Shown here: piece by piece, positions 25,733 to 34,711 of the stretch
How the letters are laid out: every line of letters starts with the position of its first letter
Position numbering within the stretch: position 1 is the stretch's first letter
DNA from: Methylobacterium hispanicum
GTDB lineage: Bacteria; Pseudomonadota; Alphaproteobacteria; Rhizobiales; Beijerinckiaceae
Assembly (NCBI RefSeq): GCF_022179285.1
Contig: NZ_BPQO01000033.1
Coordinates: forward strand, 1 to 64,000
Direction: 5' to 3'
DNA length: 64,000 nt
The notes under the pieces: model-generated
The model's input: only the letters and a program-made list of their open reading frames with translations
Databases searched by the model: none
Told to the model about the DNA's origin: nothing
Translations under genes and position numbers: made by a program

Positions 25733-26087
25733 CTGGAGCTCCTGAACACGGGTCTGTTACAGACATTCGACGTTTGAAACCGGAACGCGGAACATGAATC
25801 TTGATGATTTACACTCTGGATAGCCGTGCAGTCCTTGCCCGGCCTTCACAGCGTCCGAAAGCTCTTTCCCGCTCGCCCGCCCGGATCGGGACAGCGCGGC
25901 CGTCCCGATTTCCGTTCGTCGACGTCAGGCGTGGAAGGTGCATCGATCGTGCACGCCACATTCGGGGCTGCAGATCCAACCGACGGCGCTTTTCGACCGG
26001 TGCGAGGAATCGAACGGGCTCTCGATCACCTGCATGACGTTATGTGAAGGCGTCATCGCGCTGTCATGATGCACCTTCGTGATGTCT
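25733..26087. other. Intergenic stretch, nothing recognised
   Basis: About 350 bp between the start of the GGDEF-EAL gene and the IS605 end. It contains the promoter region of the former; no specific sites recognised. Confidence 0.4.
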
Positions 26088-26107
26088 CCCCGACTTAAAA
26101 GCCGGGG
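26088..26107 (-). repeat. Subterminal hairpin on the tnpB side; likely part of the omega RNA
   Basis: Read on the minus strand, CCCCGGCTTTTAAGTCGGGG folds with a short loop immediately after the tnpB stop. In this family the 3' end of tnpB and the adjacent end hairpin encode the guide scaffold, so the omega RNA would cover about 26200 to 26050 on the minus strand. Confidence 0.55.
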
Positions 26108-27188
26108 CTTCCATGCCCGGACGGGCACGGCGTCTCACATCCGAGACGAGCGATATTCCGCGCGGCATTCTGGTCGCGCTCATGTTCTGATCCGCACTCG
26201 CCGCACGTCCACCGCCTGATGCTGAGACCGGCCAGCCCCGTGGGTCCACTGAGGCGCCCACAGAACGAACAGGTCCGTGTCGTGTTGGCTTCGTTCACCT
26301 CGGCGTAGGCGACCCCTGCGTGATCGCATTTGTACCGGAGCATGCCGCGTAGCGTAGACCATCCGGCGTCGAGCACGCTCTTCGCCATCCGGGTCTTCGT
26401 CATAGCCGAGGCCGACACGTCGCCGACCGTGATCTTGCGGGCGCGATCCACGAGCGCCCGAGAGAATTTGTGAAGCACATCCTTCCGCCGATTGGCGATC
26501 TTGGCGTGAATCGATTTGACCTGCCGCTTGCGCCTCTTGCGCTGCGCTTCGGCGAGCTTGGGTTCGAGGCAGCGATAGAACTGCGCCTGCTCAAGTCCTG
26601 TGCCGTCCGAGCACTTGGCGACGGACTTGAGCCCGAGATCGACGCCGATGTCATCGCGCCCGCGCCCCTGCGAACGGGGCACCTCGCACACGAGGTTGCA
26701 GTACCAACGGCCGCGCGCGTCTTGGCTGAAGTTGCCCGACTTGATCCGCCCCTCGACGGCGCGGTGCAGCCACAGGCGGAAGCGCTGGCCACGCAGGAGC
26801 ACGGTTGTTCCGTCGAGGGCGATGTCTTGGTTCGTGAACGGCACCCACCCGAGCGCCCGCCTGGGCCCACGGCTCGCACGCCAGCGAAGCTTCGGACGGC
26901 GCGCAGCCTTCCGTTTTATGACGTACTGGTTGATCATCTCTTGCACGACCTGCGACGGAAGGCCGAGCAGCTTGCCACTGCCCTTGGTCAGAACGCGAAG
27001 CTGCTTCTTGGCCGCCCAGATCGGACCACGCTGTGCCGAGCGCATGCTGATCTCGTTAAAGTAGTTCCAGACCGTATTGACCGCATCGCCGAGCGCGATC
27101 AGCCGCTCGTCGCGTCCTTGACGCGGAAGCTGAAGGTCTTCAGAACCGTTTGGTCTGTAAGGGTGGTCACGCCCTTGACATAGGGCAT
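26095..27188 (-). pseudogene. tnpB: TnpB (IS605 OrfB, RNA-guided nuclease family), frameshifted near its start
   Basis: The likely start is ATG 27188 (MPYVKGVTTLTDQTVLKTFS), which runs to a stop after FRVKDATSG. The rest of the protein, beginning ERLIALGDAVNTVWNYFNE, lies in another frame from about 27110 to 26095. It includes RuvC-I (DIGVDLGLKS), the RuvC-II region (KITVGDVSASAMTKTRMAKS), the zinc finger (CSFCG and CGECG) and RuvC-III (ERDQNAARNI). One indel therefore separates the first 28 residues. The position usually held by the RuvC-II Glu reads Gly-Asp-Val, a variant seen in a subgroup of TnpB proteins. It may still be expressed from an internal start. Confidence 0.75.
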
Positions 27189-27204
27189 CGAGACGGTTTG
27201 GTCT

Positions 27205-27612
27205 ATGGAGCTTCGCACCGGGCGGCACGTCGTCTTCACCCTGCACGCCCACCTAGTGTTCACGACGAAGCGGCGGGGCAAGGTGCTGACCCGTGCGCAC
27301 CTCGACCGGCTCCAAGCGATCTTCGCCAGCGTGTGTGCGGACTTCGAGGTCGAGTTGCGCGAGTTCAACGGCGAGCGGGACCACGTTCACCTGCTGGTGT
27401 TCTATCCGCCGAAGGTTCGGCTCTCGGAACTGGTCAACAGCTTGAAGGGAGTGTCGAGCCGCCTGCTGAAGAAGGAGTTCCCCGAGATCGCCTCGTTCTG
27501 GTCTGTCAGGAAGAGCCGAGGCGTGCTGTGGACACCGAGCTACTTCGCCGGGTCGGTGGGCGGCGCCCCGCTCTCGATCCTGAAGCAGTACATCGAGAAC
27601 CAAGGTCGCTGA
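27205..27612 (+). CDS. tnpA: IS200/IS605-family Y1 transposase TnpA
   Basis: A 135-residue HUH transposase with all catalytic residues: His60 and His62 in DHVHLLV and Tyr129 in LKQYIENQ. The length is normal for Y1 transposases, which cut and rejoin single-stranded ends as a dimer. It is divergent from tnpB with only 16 bp between the start codons. The frame is intact, so the element could move in cis even if its tnpB is broken. Confidence 0.92.
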   Translation: MELRTGRHVVFTLHAHLVFTTKRRGKVLTRAHLDRLQAIFASVCADFEVELREFNGERDHVHLLVFYPPKVRLSELVNSLKGVSSRLLKKEFPEIASFWSVRKSRGVLWTPSYFAGSVGGAPLSILKQYIENQGR

Positions 27613-27630
27613 TCGCGGCTGTCGCCGCGA

Positions 27631-27673
27631 GCGCGCCTACAACCTCTCCCTGAAAGAAGAGGGATTGGCGCGC
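27631..27673. repeat. Subterminal hairpin on the tnpA side
   Basis: Outer arms GCGCGCC (27631-27637) and GGCGCGC (27667-27673) enclose a second pair, CCTCT and AGAGG. This is typical of the imperfect palindromes recognised by Y1 transposases. Confidence 0.65.
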
Positions 27674-27700
27674 GTTCCGCTAAGAGCGAAAGTCGAAACT

Positions 27701-28972
27701 CTACCCCGACACGTGGGTGAGAGCGTCGATGGCAGCTAGGATCTCGCGCCCTGGGTCCAGATCGGCGAAGGCCCGTGCCATCACACGAGCACGTTCGCGA
27801 AACCGCTGCTCCGTGAGCACCCTCTCGACGGCCCAACGCAAGGCGTCCACGGTCGGGCGGTTCGTCGCAAGATTCAAGCCGACGCCCGACCACTCGATCC
27901 GGGCTCCGACCTCGGCCTTGTCCTCGGTCAAGCCGGCGGAGACAATCGGAACGCCAGCGGCGAGAGCTTGTGAGACGCTTCCGTAGCCCCCGTTGGTTAC
28001 CAGGAGATCGATTTTGGGGAGAAGCACGTCGAAAGGCAGAAAGGTGGCGACCCGGCCATTAGCCGGTATTTCACAGTGTATCTCCTCTACGGATCTCCCG
28101 CCAGTTGTTGCAACGATGAGAAGATCGTCGCGCCCCTCAAGCGCCTGGAGCGTCGGCTCAAGTAGTTCGCTGAAATCAGCGTTTGCGAGCGTGCCTTGTG
28201 TCACTAGGATGATGCTCTTGCCGCTCTCCAGATCCGGCCACCATTCCGGTACCGCGACCGCCATCGGCGTGGTCGGCAGCAGCCCGACAAAACGCAGTCC
28301 TGGAGGAAACGTACCGAAATCGTACTCGAACTCGCGGACGCTCGGCTGCAGGAATGCGTCGGGCAGTATCGCGAGCGATTGGGTCAACGAGGCTGGCAAA
28401 GGTCGCGCGCCGAGCCGGGCCAGGCGGGCGTCGGTGAGGGCGCGAACCGGTCGGACGAATGAGGCATCGAGACCCACCTTCAATGCGGCGTAGCGAGCAC
28501 GCTCGATGTCGTCCCGGGCCGGGAGCAGCCCCATGCCGACCGGCGCATCGTCGGGACGGTCGAGGAACAGAAAGCTGATGTTGAGTACGATGATCGGAGG
28601 CCGGCACGTCGTCGCATCGAGAAGAAGCGGCAAGATCCCAAGAAACAGGCTGCCTGCCACGATCACATCCGGAGCCTCCGTCCGGATCGTCTCGCGCAGA
28701 ACCGCGGCTTGCGTCGCCATCGGTTCGATGAAGCGGTGCTCGAATTCGTGCGTCCACCGCACCGGTCCAGGCGGCAGGTGCGGCTCCAGATAGGTCGCCG
28801 CACCCCTGTCTTCGTAAGCTGTGAGGCGCAAACCCGAAGATTCGACCTTCTGCCGAAACGAAGGATCGGTCACCACCAAGACGGTGTCGCCGCGCCTGGC
28901 CAGCAGTCGTCCCACAGCCAACAGGGGGTTGACGTGGCCCGTAAGGGGGCTGGCTGCAATCAAAACTTTCAT
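27701..28972 (-). CDS. UGT/MGT-like glycosyltransferase (GT1)
   Basis: A 423-residue enzyme with two Rossmann halves. The N-terminal acceptor half starts MKVLIAASPLTGHVNPLLAV, with the His-x-N-P loop of GT1 enzymes. The C-terminal donor half carries VTQGTLANADFSELLEPTLQ and the nucleotide-sugar motif LVTNGGYGSVSQALAAGVPI. Family members move a sugar from a nucleotide donor to lipids, antibiotics or other small molecules. The gene stands alone between the IS605 element and an AraC regulator, and its substrate is unknown. Confidence 0.88.
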   Translation of the reverse strand: MKVLIAASPLTGHVNPLLAVGRLLARRGDTVLVVTDPSFRQKVESSGLRLTAYEDRGAATYLEPHLPPGPVRWTHEFEHRFIEPMATQAAVLRETIRTEAPDVIVAGSLFLGILPLLLDATTCRPPIIVLNISFLFLDRPDDAPVGMGLLPARDDIERARYAALKVGLDASFVRPVRALTDARLARLGARPLPASLTQSLAILPDAFLQPSVREFEYDFGTFPPGLRFVGLLPTTPMAVAVPEWWPDLESGKSIILVTQGTLANADFSELLEPTLQALEGRDDLLIVATTGGRSVEEIHCEIPANGRVATFLPFDVLLPKIDLLVTNGGYGSVSQALAAGVPIVSAGLTEDKAEVGARIEWSGVGLNLATNRPTVDALRWAVERVLTEQRFRERARVMARAFADLDPGREILAAIDALTHVSG

Positions 28973-29457
28973 GCCGACATCCGGCGCAATCCTCGATCAG
29001 GGTTAGTCACATTTATTTCGCGTGTGTCGCTCGGTCCGTTACCAGCGGTTCCGCAAGTATCGGCTGGCGCCTTCGCAATCGGCGTTGCGAAGTTCGGCCA
29101 AGGTGATGCGAACTCGCTCCTGCGGGGGAACCAGGAAGCCGCACCGCGTCCGTCGCTGGTCGGACGGCACGTGAAACAAGCCTTGTTCCATCGCATGTCA
29201 GGCGATCACCTCGAATGTGGCGCCTCATGCACGTGCGGCCGCCGCGCACGTCGCAACGGTGCCGCTCGCCATAGGACTGCGACCGATCTGAAATTGTCGA
29301 CACGGGATATGCGGCGCAGCACCTGTTTTGGACGATAACGCACGCCAGTCCGCTTCCATGCCTGCCTTCGATCCGCAAAATCGAGCGGGAAATCGCGAAG
29401 ATGGTAGGCTCGATGTCGTCGTCGCATGGGCTGCCGGTTCTCCAGGCCAGCGCGCGC
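28973..29457. other. Intergenic stretch, no gene recognised
   Basis: About 485 bp between two minus-strand genes. Short open frames on both strands have no domain and Arg-rich, shadow-like composition. Part probably serves as promoter for the glycosyltransferase gene. Confidence 0.4.
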
Positions 29458-30444
29458 TCAATCTTCGCCCGTGACATCCTGTGCGGAGTCGAAGGTCGCG
29501 TTGGATCCGGGTTCGATGGCCTTGGCCGCGTCCGCGCATCGACCGCGGTATGCGCTCGGATCGACGCCGTAGGCCGCCTTGAAGGCATGCGAGAAGTAGC
29601 TTCGACTGGTGTAGCCCACACTTGCGGCGATGACCTTCACGGGCATGGGCGACGTCGTCAGCAACTGTGCCGCGAGGCGCAGGCGGACCCGGTGCAGGTA
29701 CTCGATGGGCCCCTCGCCGAAGATGGCGGAGAACCGCTCGGCGAACGCGGACCGGCTCATCCCGCAGAGTGCAGCGAGACTATCGACCGTGTGGGAGGCG
29801 CCGGGTGCGTCGAGGACCGCCGCGACGGCGCGCATGAGCCGCGGATCCCGCAGCGCCGCGAAGATTGGCGAACTGGTACCCCGCTCCTTCAGGTGAACCC
29901 GCAGCAGAATGGCGAGGCACTGCCTCATCAGCGCGCTCGTCACCTCCTGCGTGCCGAGTCCGGGCTGGACCAACTCCTCGATCATGAAGGCGAAGGCGTG
30001 CCGCAGTCGGTCGTTGCCCGACAGGTCCTCGATCAATGCGCCCTGCAGGCGGTCGAAGAGGCCGAGCGCGCCGGCGTAACTGGCCGAGATCGCGCCGCAA
30101 GCCACGAGGATGTCGCGACTGCCGTCGCCGGCCGTCAGCGCGACGAGGCCGTCGGGAAGCACCCTGAGCGCATCTCGAGCTGTAACCGTGTGCATGGCCC
30201 CGGCGAAACCGAGGGAGTGAGGAACGCCGCGCGGCGGAATCACCATGCTGTTCGGCCCGAAGGCCACGGGCTCCTGGTCGCCGACGACGATAGTCCCGGT
30301 GCCTGACAAGACATAATGGACGAGCAGGGCGTCAGCGATGCCCTGCTTCCGCAATCGCCACCCCGATTGAATCTCGCAGAATGCGAAGGCATGAACCCTC
30401 ACCGTCAAAGTCGATAGTAATTTGACTAATACATGATCTGACAT
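29458..30444 (-). CDS. AraC-family regulator with N-terminal cupin (AraC_binding/cupin_6 type)
   Basis: A 328-residue regulator from ATG 30444. The N-terminal half reads as a cupin (ALLVHYVLSGTGTIVVGDQE, then PNSMVIPPRGVPHSLGF). The C-terminal 100 residues carry the paired helix-turn-helix (TVDSLAALCGMSRSAFAERF, then PVKVIAASVGYTSRSYFSHA and YGVDPSAYRGR). It is divergent from the twelve-gene operon at 30607, with an inverted repeat in the shared upstream region, so it may control that operon. Effector unknown. Confidence 0.88.
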   Translation of the reverse strand: MSDHVLVKLLSTLTVRVHAFAFCEIQSGWRLRKQGIADALLVHYVLSGTGTIVVGDQEPVAFGPNSMVIPPRGVPHSLGFAGAMHTVTARDALRVLPDGLVALTAGDGSRDILVACGAISASYAGALGLFDRLQGALIEDLSGNDRLRHAFAFMIEELVQPGLGTQEVTSALMRQCLAILLRVHLKERGTSSPIFAALRDPRLMRAVAAVLDAPGASHTVDSLAALCGMSRSAFAERFSAIFGEGPIEYLHRVRLRLAAQLLTTSPMPVKVIAASVGYTSRSYFSHAFKAAYGVDPSAYRGRCADAAKAIEPGSNATFDSAQDVTGED

Positions 30445-30512
30445 GTGTGCCGACCGAATCAAAGCGCAACGGATTTAAACGATATCGTGCCGGAAGACGA
30501 AATGAATTAGGA

Positions 30513-30530
30513 GTTGTAGCATGATACAAC
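30513..30530. promoter_or_regulatory. Inverted repeat between AraC gene and the long operon
   Basis: GTTGTA and TACAAC are separated by six bases (GCATGA). The site lies 69 bp before the AraC start and 77 bp before the cytochrome b start, a plausible operator position for either. Confidence 0.45.
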
Positions 30531-30606
30531 AAACCACACCCGTGAAGCACGCACGCAGCATAAGCCACGCTGGGATGCTCGACGTCCTTCCACGCGATCA
30601 CGGTTC

Positions 30607-31296
30607 ATGTCCGTGTTGAGAGGCAACCCTGGAACTGCGCCGACGCAGTCCACAGCTGTGCCTCGCCGGCTGCATCCCTGGCCGGTACGGGTCATGCACT
30701 GGACGAACGCCGCGGCGATGGTGGTGCTGATCGGGTCCGGCTGGGGCATCTACGACGATTCCGTCATCATCCACGGCATCTATTTCCCCAAGTCGGCCCG
30801 GATCGGATCCTGGGCGGCCGAGAGCCTGCTCTGGCACTTCGCCGCCATGTGGGTGCTGGTCGCCAACGGCGCCGCCTATCTCGTCTACGGCGTCGCGACC
30901 GGGCGCCTGCGCGAGCGCCTCCTGCCGATCCGTCCGCGCGAAATCGTGCAGACCGTCCGCGACACGTTGCGGCTCAAGCTCGCGCACGAGGACCTCACGA
31001 CCTACAACGCCGTCCAGAAGATCCTCTACATCGTCGCCATCCTGGCCGGCATCGGCCAGGTCGTCAGCGGCCTGGCCATCTGGAAGCCGGTCCAGTTCTC
31101 CGGGCTCGTCGCGCTGCTCGGCGGGTTCCAGGGCGCGCGCCTCGTCCACTTCGCCGGCATGGCGGTGCTGGTCGGCTTCCTCGTCGTTCACGTCGTGCTG
31201 TCCCTGCTCGTGCCGCGAACGCTGTGGGCGATGCTGACCGGCGGCCCCGTACGCCGCCCGGCCCTCCCTGCCACGGCGCGGGAGGCGACGCGATGA
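30607..31296 (+). CDS. Cytochrome b561/b6-like membrane protein
   Basis: A 229-residue diheme cytochrome b-type protein with four to five membrane segments. Candidate haem ligands are seen in HPWPVRVMHWTNAAAMVVLI (His23, His31), LLWHFAAMWVLV, and in ARLVHFAGMAVLVGFLVVHV. This is the pattern of Ni-hydrogenase/thiosulfate-reductase cytochrome b subunits. Its stop overlaps the start of the molybdopterin enzyme gene (ATGA), so it is likely the electron-transfer anchor of that enzyme between quinones and the periplasm. First gene of a run of twelve. Confidence 0.85.
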   Translation: MSVLRGNPGTAPTQSTAVPRRLHPWPVRVMHWTNAAAMVVLIGSGWGIYDDSVIIHGIYFPKSARIGSWAAESLLWHFAAMWVLVANGAAYLVYGVATGRLRERLLPIRPREIVQTVRDTLRLKLAHEDLTTYNAVQKILYIVAILAGIGQVVSGLAIWKPVQFSGLVALLGGFQGARLVHFAGMAVLVGFLVVHVVLSLLVPRTLWAMLTGGPVRRPALPATAREATR

Positions 31297-32066
31297 GGTC
31301 GCCGTTCCGCCCCCTCAAGGTGCCGGATCCCGGCATCCTCGACGACCACCGCGCTTTGGTCCGGAGGATCGAGCGTCGCGGCCTCCTGCGGGGCGGCCTG
31401 TCGCTCGGCGCGCTCACGATGTTGACCGGCTGCGACGTGACGGACACGAGCGCGGTCGGGCGGGCGCTCCGTGCCATGTCCGACTTCAACGACGGCGTCC
31501 AGGCCGCCCTTTTCGATCCCCGAAAGCTCGCGCCCGAGTATCCGGGGTCCCAGGTGCTGAAGCCGCCGCGCTTCAACGCCTACTACGACGTCGAGGACGT
31601 CAAGCCGATCGACGGCGACGCGTGGCGGCTGGAACTCGCCGGGTTGATCTCCGACAAGCGGCCCTGGACGCGCCGCCGGATCGCGGAGCTGCCCGAGCGC
31701 GAGATCATCATTCGCCACGTCTGCGTCGAGGGCTGGGACTACATCGGGCAGTGGTCGGGCGTACCGCTCCGGGCGTTCCTGGAGCGCGTCGGCGCCGACC
31801 TCACCGCCAAGTACGTCGCCTTCAAGACGGCGGACGACTACCCGAGCAGCATCGACATGGCGACCGCGCTGCACCCCCAGACACTGCTCGCGACCAGATA
31901 CGCCCGCGAAGAATTGCCTGACCCGTATGGATACCCGCTGCGCCTGCGCATGGCGGTCAAGCTCGGCTACAAGAATCCGAAGTGGATCACGGTCATCGAA
32001 GTCACCAACACCTACCCCGGCGGATACTGGGAGAGCCGCGGCTTCGGCTGGTTCGCAGGCCTATGA
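31293..32066 (+). CDS. Periplasmic molybdopterin oxidoreductase, sulfite-oxidase/MsrP type
   Basis: A 257-residue protein of the SUOX/YedY fold. The N-terminus combines a twin-arginine-like region with a lipobox (RRGLLRGGLSLGALTMLTGC), so it is probably exported folded and lipid-anchored. The Mo-ligating Cys is in IRHVCVEGWDYIGQWSGVPL, and the conserved end reads VTNTYPGGYWESRGFGWFAG. The substrate could be sulfite, a methionine sulfoxide or another oxo compound. It overlaps the cytochrome b gene before it and the periplasmic protein gene after it. Confidence 0.88.
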   Translation: MRSPFRPLKVPDPGILDDHRALVRRIERRGLLRGGLSLGALTMLTGCDVTDTSAVGRALRAMSDFNDGVQAALFDPRKLAPEYPGSQVLKPPRFNAYYDVEDVKPIDGDAWRLELAGLISDKRPWTRRRIAELPEREIIIRHVCVEGWDYIGQWSGVPLRAFLERVGADLTAKYVAFKTADDYPSSIDMATALHPQTLLATRYAREELPDPYGYPLRLRMAVKLGYKNPKWITVIEVTNTYPGGYWESRGFGWFAGL

Positions 32067-32593
32067 GCGTCCGCGCGATCCGGTGCGCCGTCGGCACCTG
32101 CCTGCTCACGCTGGCGCTCTCCGCATCGGCGCAGGCGCAGACGCCGGGCCCCTCCCCGGCCCCCGACCACATGCCGAAGCCCGGCATGACCGCGCCCGAG
32201 ATGGCGGGTCGCGCGGCGGACCGGTTTCCGCAGCCGGTGCGCGTCGGCGACCTCGCCGGCCGCCTCCTGCTCCGGCCGGAGGAGTCCCAGTCCGTCCTCG
32301 GCCGCGTCACGGGGCTCGTGCGCCGCGGCGACGGCGCGGGCGAGATGGCCGTGCGCCTCGACGGTGCGTTGGGGCTGGGCTGGCTAGGCCTGCGAGCGGT
32401 CGCCTGGAGCGGATTCGGGTCCCGGCTCGTGGCCGTGCCGGTGGAGGCGGTGGCGCTCCTGGGCGAGCACGTCGCCCTCATGGGCCTGACGCCCGAGCGC
32501 CTGCGCGCGCTGCCGACCTTCACGCCCGGTTCCGCCACCGAGATACCGCCGGACGAGACGATCCGCCTCGGGATCGTCCGCCCCTTCCATTGA
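32063..32593 (+). CDS. Periplasmic PRC-barrel-like protein
   Basis: A 176-residue protein from ATG 32063, overlapping the previous stop (ATGA). It has a signal peptide (RCAVGTCLLTLALSASAQAQ), then a Pro-rich stretch. The beta-rich domain has the PRC-barrel rhythm (RVGDLAGRLLLRPEESQSVL, then SGFGSRLVAVPVEAVALLGE). Probably an accessory or assembly factor of the preceding oxidoreductase; the family assignment is moderate. No cysteines remain in the mature part. Confidence 0.65.
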   Translation: MSVRAIRCAVGTCLLTLALSASAQAQTPGPSPAPDHMPKPGMTAPEMAGRAADRFPQPVRVGDLAGRLLLRPEESQSVLGRVTGLVRRGDGAGEMAVRLDGALGLGWLGLRAVAWSGFGSRLVAVPVEAVALLGEHVALMGLTPERLRALPTFTPGSATEIPPDETIRLGIVRPFH

Positions 32594-32612
32594 CCACGCG
32601 GGAGCCTTCTAC

Positions 32613-33356
32613 ATGGCACGAGGACCGACCTCCGGACCGGCCCCCACCTGCGCGATCGGGGTGATGGCGAAAGCGCCGCGAAGCGGGCGCTCCAAGACGC
32701 GGCTGTGCCCGCCGCTGACCCTCGACGACGCAGCGGCTCTGAGCGCCGCCTTCCTGCGCGACACGACCGCCAACATCCAAGAGGCGGCCCGCGCCGCGCC
32801 GATTGCCGCCTACGCGGCTTTCGCGCCGCCGGGCGCGGAGGCTCTGGTGATCCCCCATCTTGCGCGGGGAACCGACCTCGTCCTGGCGGATGGAAGCGTC
32901 ACAACCGCGGCGCAGGTCGAGGGCTTCGGCCGTTGCCTGCTGCAGGCCGTCCAGGGCATGCTGGCGCACGGTCACGCGGCGGCCTGCGTGCTGAGCTCCG
33001 ACATCCCGACCCTGCCGACGCGGCTCCTGATCCAGGCGGCCCGGATCCTGCTCGAACCGGGCGAGCGGGGCGTGTTCGGCGCCTGCGACGACGGCGGCTA
33101 CTACATCCTCGGCCTCAAGCAGGCCCATGCCCGCCTGTTCGCCGACATCGCCTGGAGCACCGACACCGTCGCCGAAGCGACCCGCGCCCGGGCGCGCGAG
33201 ATCGGCCTCGATCTCGTCGAGCTGGAGCCCTGGTACGACGTCGACGACGCGGCCTCGCTCGCGCGGCTCGCCGCCGACAGGACCGGCTACGCGGCCCCGG
33301 CGACGCGCTCGGTCCTGGCGCGGCTCGCGCGCGCGTCGGAGTTGGTGCCGGCATGA
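32613..33356 (+). CDS. TIGR04282/DUF2064-type nucleotidyl- or glycosyl-transferase
   Basis: A 247-residue GT-A-like protein. Signature segments are IGVMAKAPRSGRSKTRLCPP at the start, AACVLSSDIPTLPTRLLIQA in the middle and ACDDGGYYILGLKQAHARLF, followed by the WYDVDDAASL ending. The family is known as the radical-SAM/selenodomain-associated transferase 1 and resembles nucleotide-sugar or CTP-dependent transferases. Its neighbours here include a radical SAM enzyme and a GT2 enzyme, matching that association. Product unknown. Confidence 0.85.
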   Translation: MARGPTSGPAPTCAIGVMAKAPRSGRSKTRLCPPLTLDDAAALSAAFLRDTTANIQEAARAAPIAAYAAFAPPGAEALVIPHLARGTDLVLADGSVTTAAQVEGFGRCLLQAVQGMLAHGHAAACVLSSDIPTLPTRLLIQAARILLEPGERGVFGACDDGGYYILGLKQAHARLFADIAWSTDTVAEATRARAREIGLDLVELEPWYDVDDAASLARLAADRTGYAAPATRSVLARLARASELVPA

Positions 33357-34711
33357 TCCGGCTTCTCGCCAGCCCCGCTCATCGGCTCGCGGCCCTCGGC
33401 CTCCTGCTTCTGGCCGTCACTGTCGGCGCGCTGGCGATCCAGGTGCCGGGCGCCGACACCGTCGGCGCGGCGCCCCAATCCAACGCCTTCATCGGCGTGG
33501 TCGCGGTCGGCCTCGCGGTCTACCTCCTCGCCGTGCGCCTCGTGTTGCGGGAGCGGCTGCCGCGCGCGGCCCTATGGACGATCCTCGGCATCGCCGTGCT
33601 GCTGCGGGCCGCTTTGCTGCCGGCGCTGCCGTTCCTGTCGACCGACATCTACCGCTACGTCTGGGACGGGCAGGTCCAGGCCGCCGGAATCAACCCCTAC
33701 CGCTACATCCCGGCCGACCCCGCCCTCGAGCGGCTGCGCGACCCGGCGGTCTACCCGCTGATCAACCGCAAGGACTACGCTCGTACGATTTACCCGCCCG
33801 CGGCGCAGCTGGTCTTCGCCGCCGTCGGGCAGGTATCGCACAGCGTCACCGGGATGAAGCTGGCGATGTTGGGTTTCGAGGCCCTGGGCATGCTGGCCAT
33901 GCTCGCGGTTCTGCGCGGCGCCGGCTTGCCTTCGGCCCGCATCCTGATCTACGCCTGGAATCCGCTGGCCCTGTGGTCCTTCGCGCGCGACGGGCACGTC
34001 GATGCCGTGGCGATCGGCCTCCTCGGCATCGCGTTGCTGGCCCGCACCCGTCGTCGGTACGGGCTCGCGGGCGCGCTCCTGGGCGCGGCGACGCTGGTGA
34101 AGGTTCTGCCTGTCGCGGTCGCGCCCGCCTTCGTCCGTGGAGGCCGGCTGTGGCGGCCTATGCTCGCCGGGGTGGCCGTGATCGCCGTCCTGTACCTGCC
34201 CTACCTCGCTGCCGGCCCGAACGTGTTCGGTTTCGCCGGCGGCTACGGGGCCGAGGAGGGCTACGACACCGGCGTGGGCTACTGGCTGCTCGCCGGTCTC
34301 GGGCATCTCGGGCTCAGCCCCCCGAGCCTGCTGCGGACCTACCTGGTCTGCGCCGGACTGACGCTCGCCGCCCTCGCGCTCCGGATCGCCTTCGGCCCGA
34401 ACCGGCAGACCGCGCCCGACGCGGTCGCGCTGTGCCGCGATGCCGGGCTCCTCGCAGCCCTCACCACCTGCGCGGCGAGCCCACACTACGCTTGGTACTA
34501 TCCCTGGCTGGCGCTGCCCGCGGTGGTCGCGCCGGCCCCGGCCCTGATCTGGCTCGGCTCGGCGCCGATCCTGTTCCTGATCGACCCGTTCGACGACCGC
34601 TTCCTGTGGCCGTCGCTGGTCTTCGTCCCGGCCCTCTTCCTAGCCGCCCGCTCCCTGCGGCAGGCCTGCACCGCACCCCTCTCCGCTCTCCCGGAAGGAA
34701 CCGCACCATGA
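33353..34711 (+). CDS. GT87/DUF2029-like polytopic mannosyltransferase
   Basis: A 452-residue integral membrane glycosyltransferase with about ten membrane helices. The GT-C signature acidic loop follows the first helices (LPFLSTDIYRYVWDGQVQAA), then GINPYRYIPADPALERLRD, and later AWNPLALWSFARDGHVDAVA. Such enzymes use polyprenyl-phosphate sugars on the periplasmic side. ATG 33353 overlaps the stop of the preceding gene. It implies a lipid-linked or exported glycosylated product of the operon. Confidence 0.85.
   Translation: MIRLLASPAHRLAALGLLLLAVTVGALAIQVPGADTVGAAPQSNAFIGVVAVGLAVYLLAVRLVLRERLPRAALWTILGIAVLLRAALLPALPFLSTDIYRYVWDGQVQAAGINPYRYIPADPALERLRDPAVYPLINRKDYARTIYPPAAQLVFAAVGQVSHSVTGMKLAMLGFEALGMLAMLAVLRGAGLPSARILIYAWNPLALWSFARDGHVDAVAIGLLGIALLARTRRRYGLAGALLGAATLVKVLPVAVAPAFVRGGRLWRPMLAGVAVIAVLYLPYLAAGPNVFGFAGGYGAEEGYDTGVGYWLLAGLGHLGLSPPSLLRTYLVCAGLTLAALALRIAFGPNRQTAPDAVALCRDAGLLAALTTCAASPHYAWYYPWLALPAVVAPAPALIWLGSAPILFLIDPFDDRFLWPSLVFVPALFLAARSLRQACTAPLSALPEGTAP

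Larger units (their letters stand above)
26088..27673. mobile_element. IS605-type element (tnpA and divergent tnpB)
   Basis: An IS200/IS605-family element with tnpA on the + strand and tnpB on the minus strand, overlapping or abutting at their 5' ends near 27190-27205. Each side is closed by a subterminal hairpin (26088-26107 and 27631-27673), as expected for elements recognised as single strands. Exact cleavage sites are not assigned. No inverted repeats or target duplication are expected in this family. Confidence 0.8.

Noticed and set aside
26000..26050. tRNA-like T-loop sequence (GTTCGATTCC on the minus strand)
   Set aside because: No acceptor, D or anticodon stem can be formed around it.
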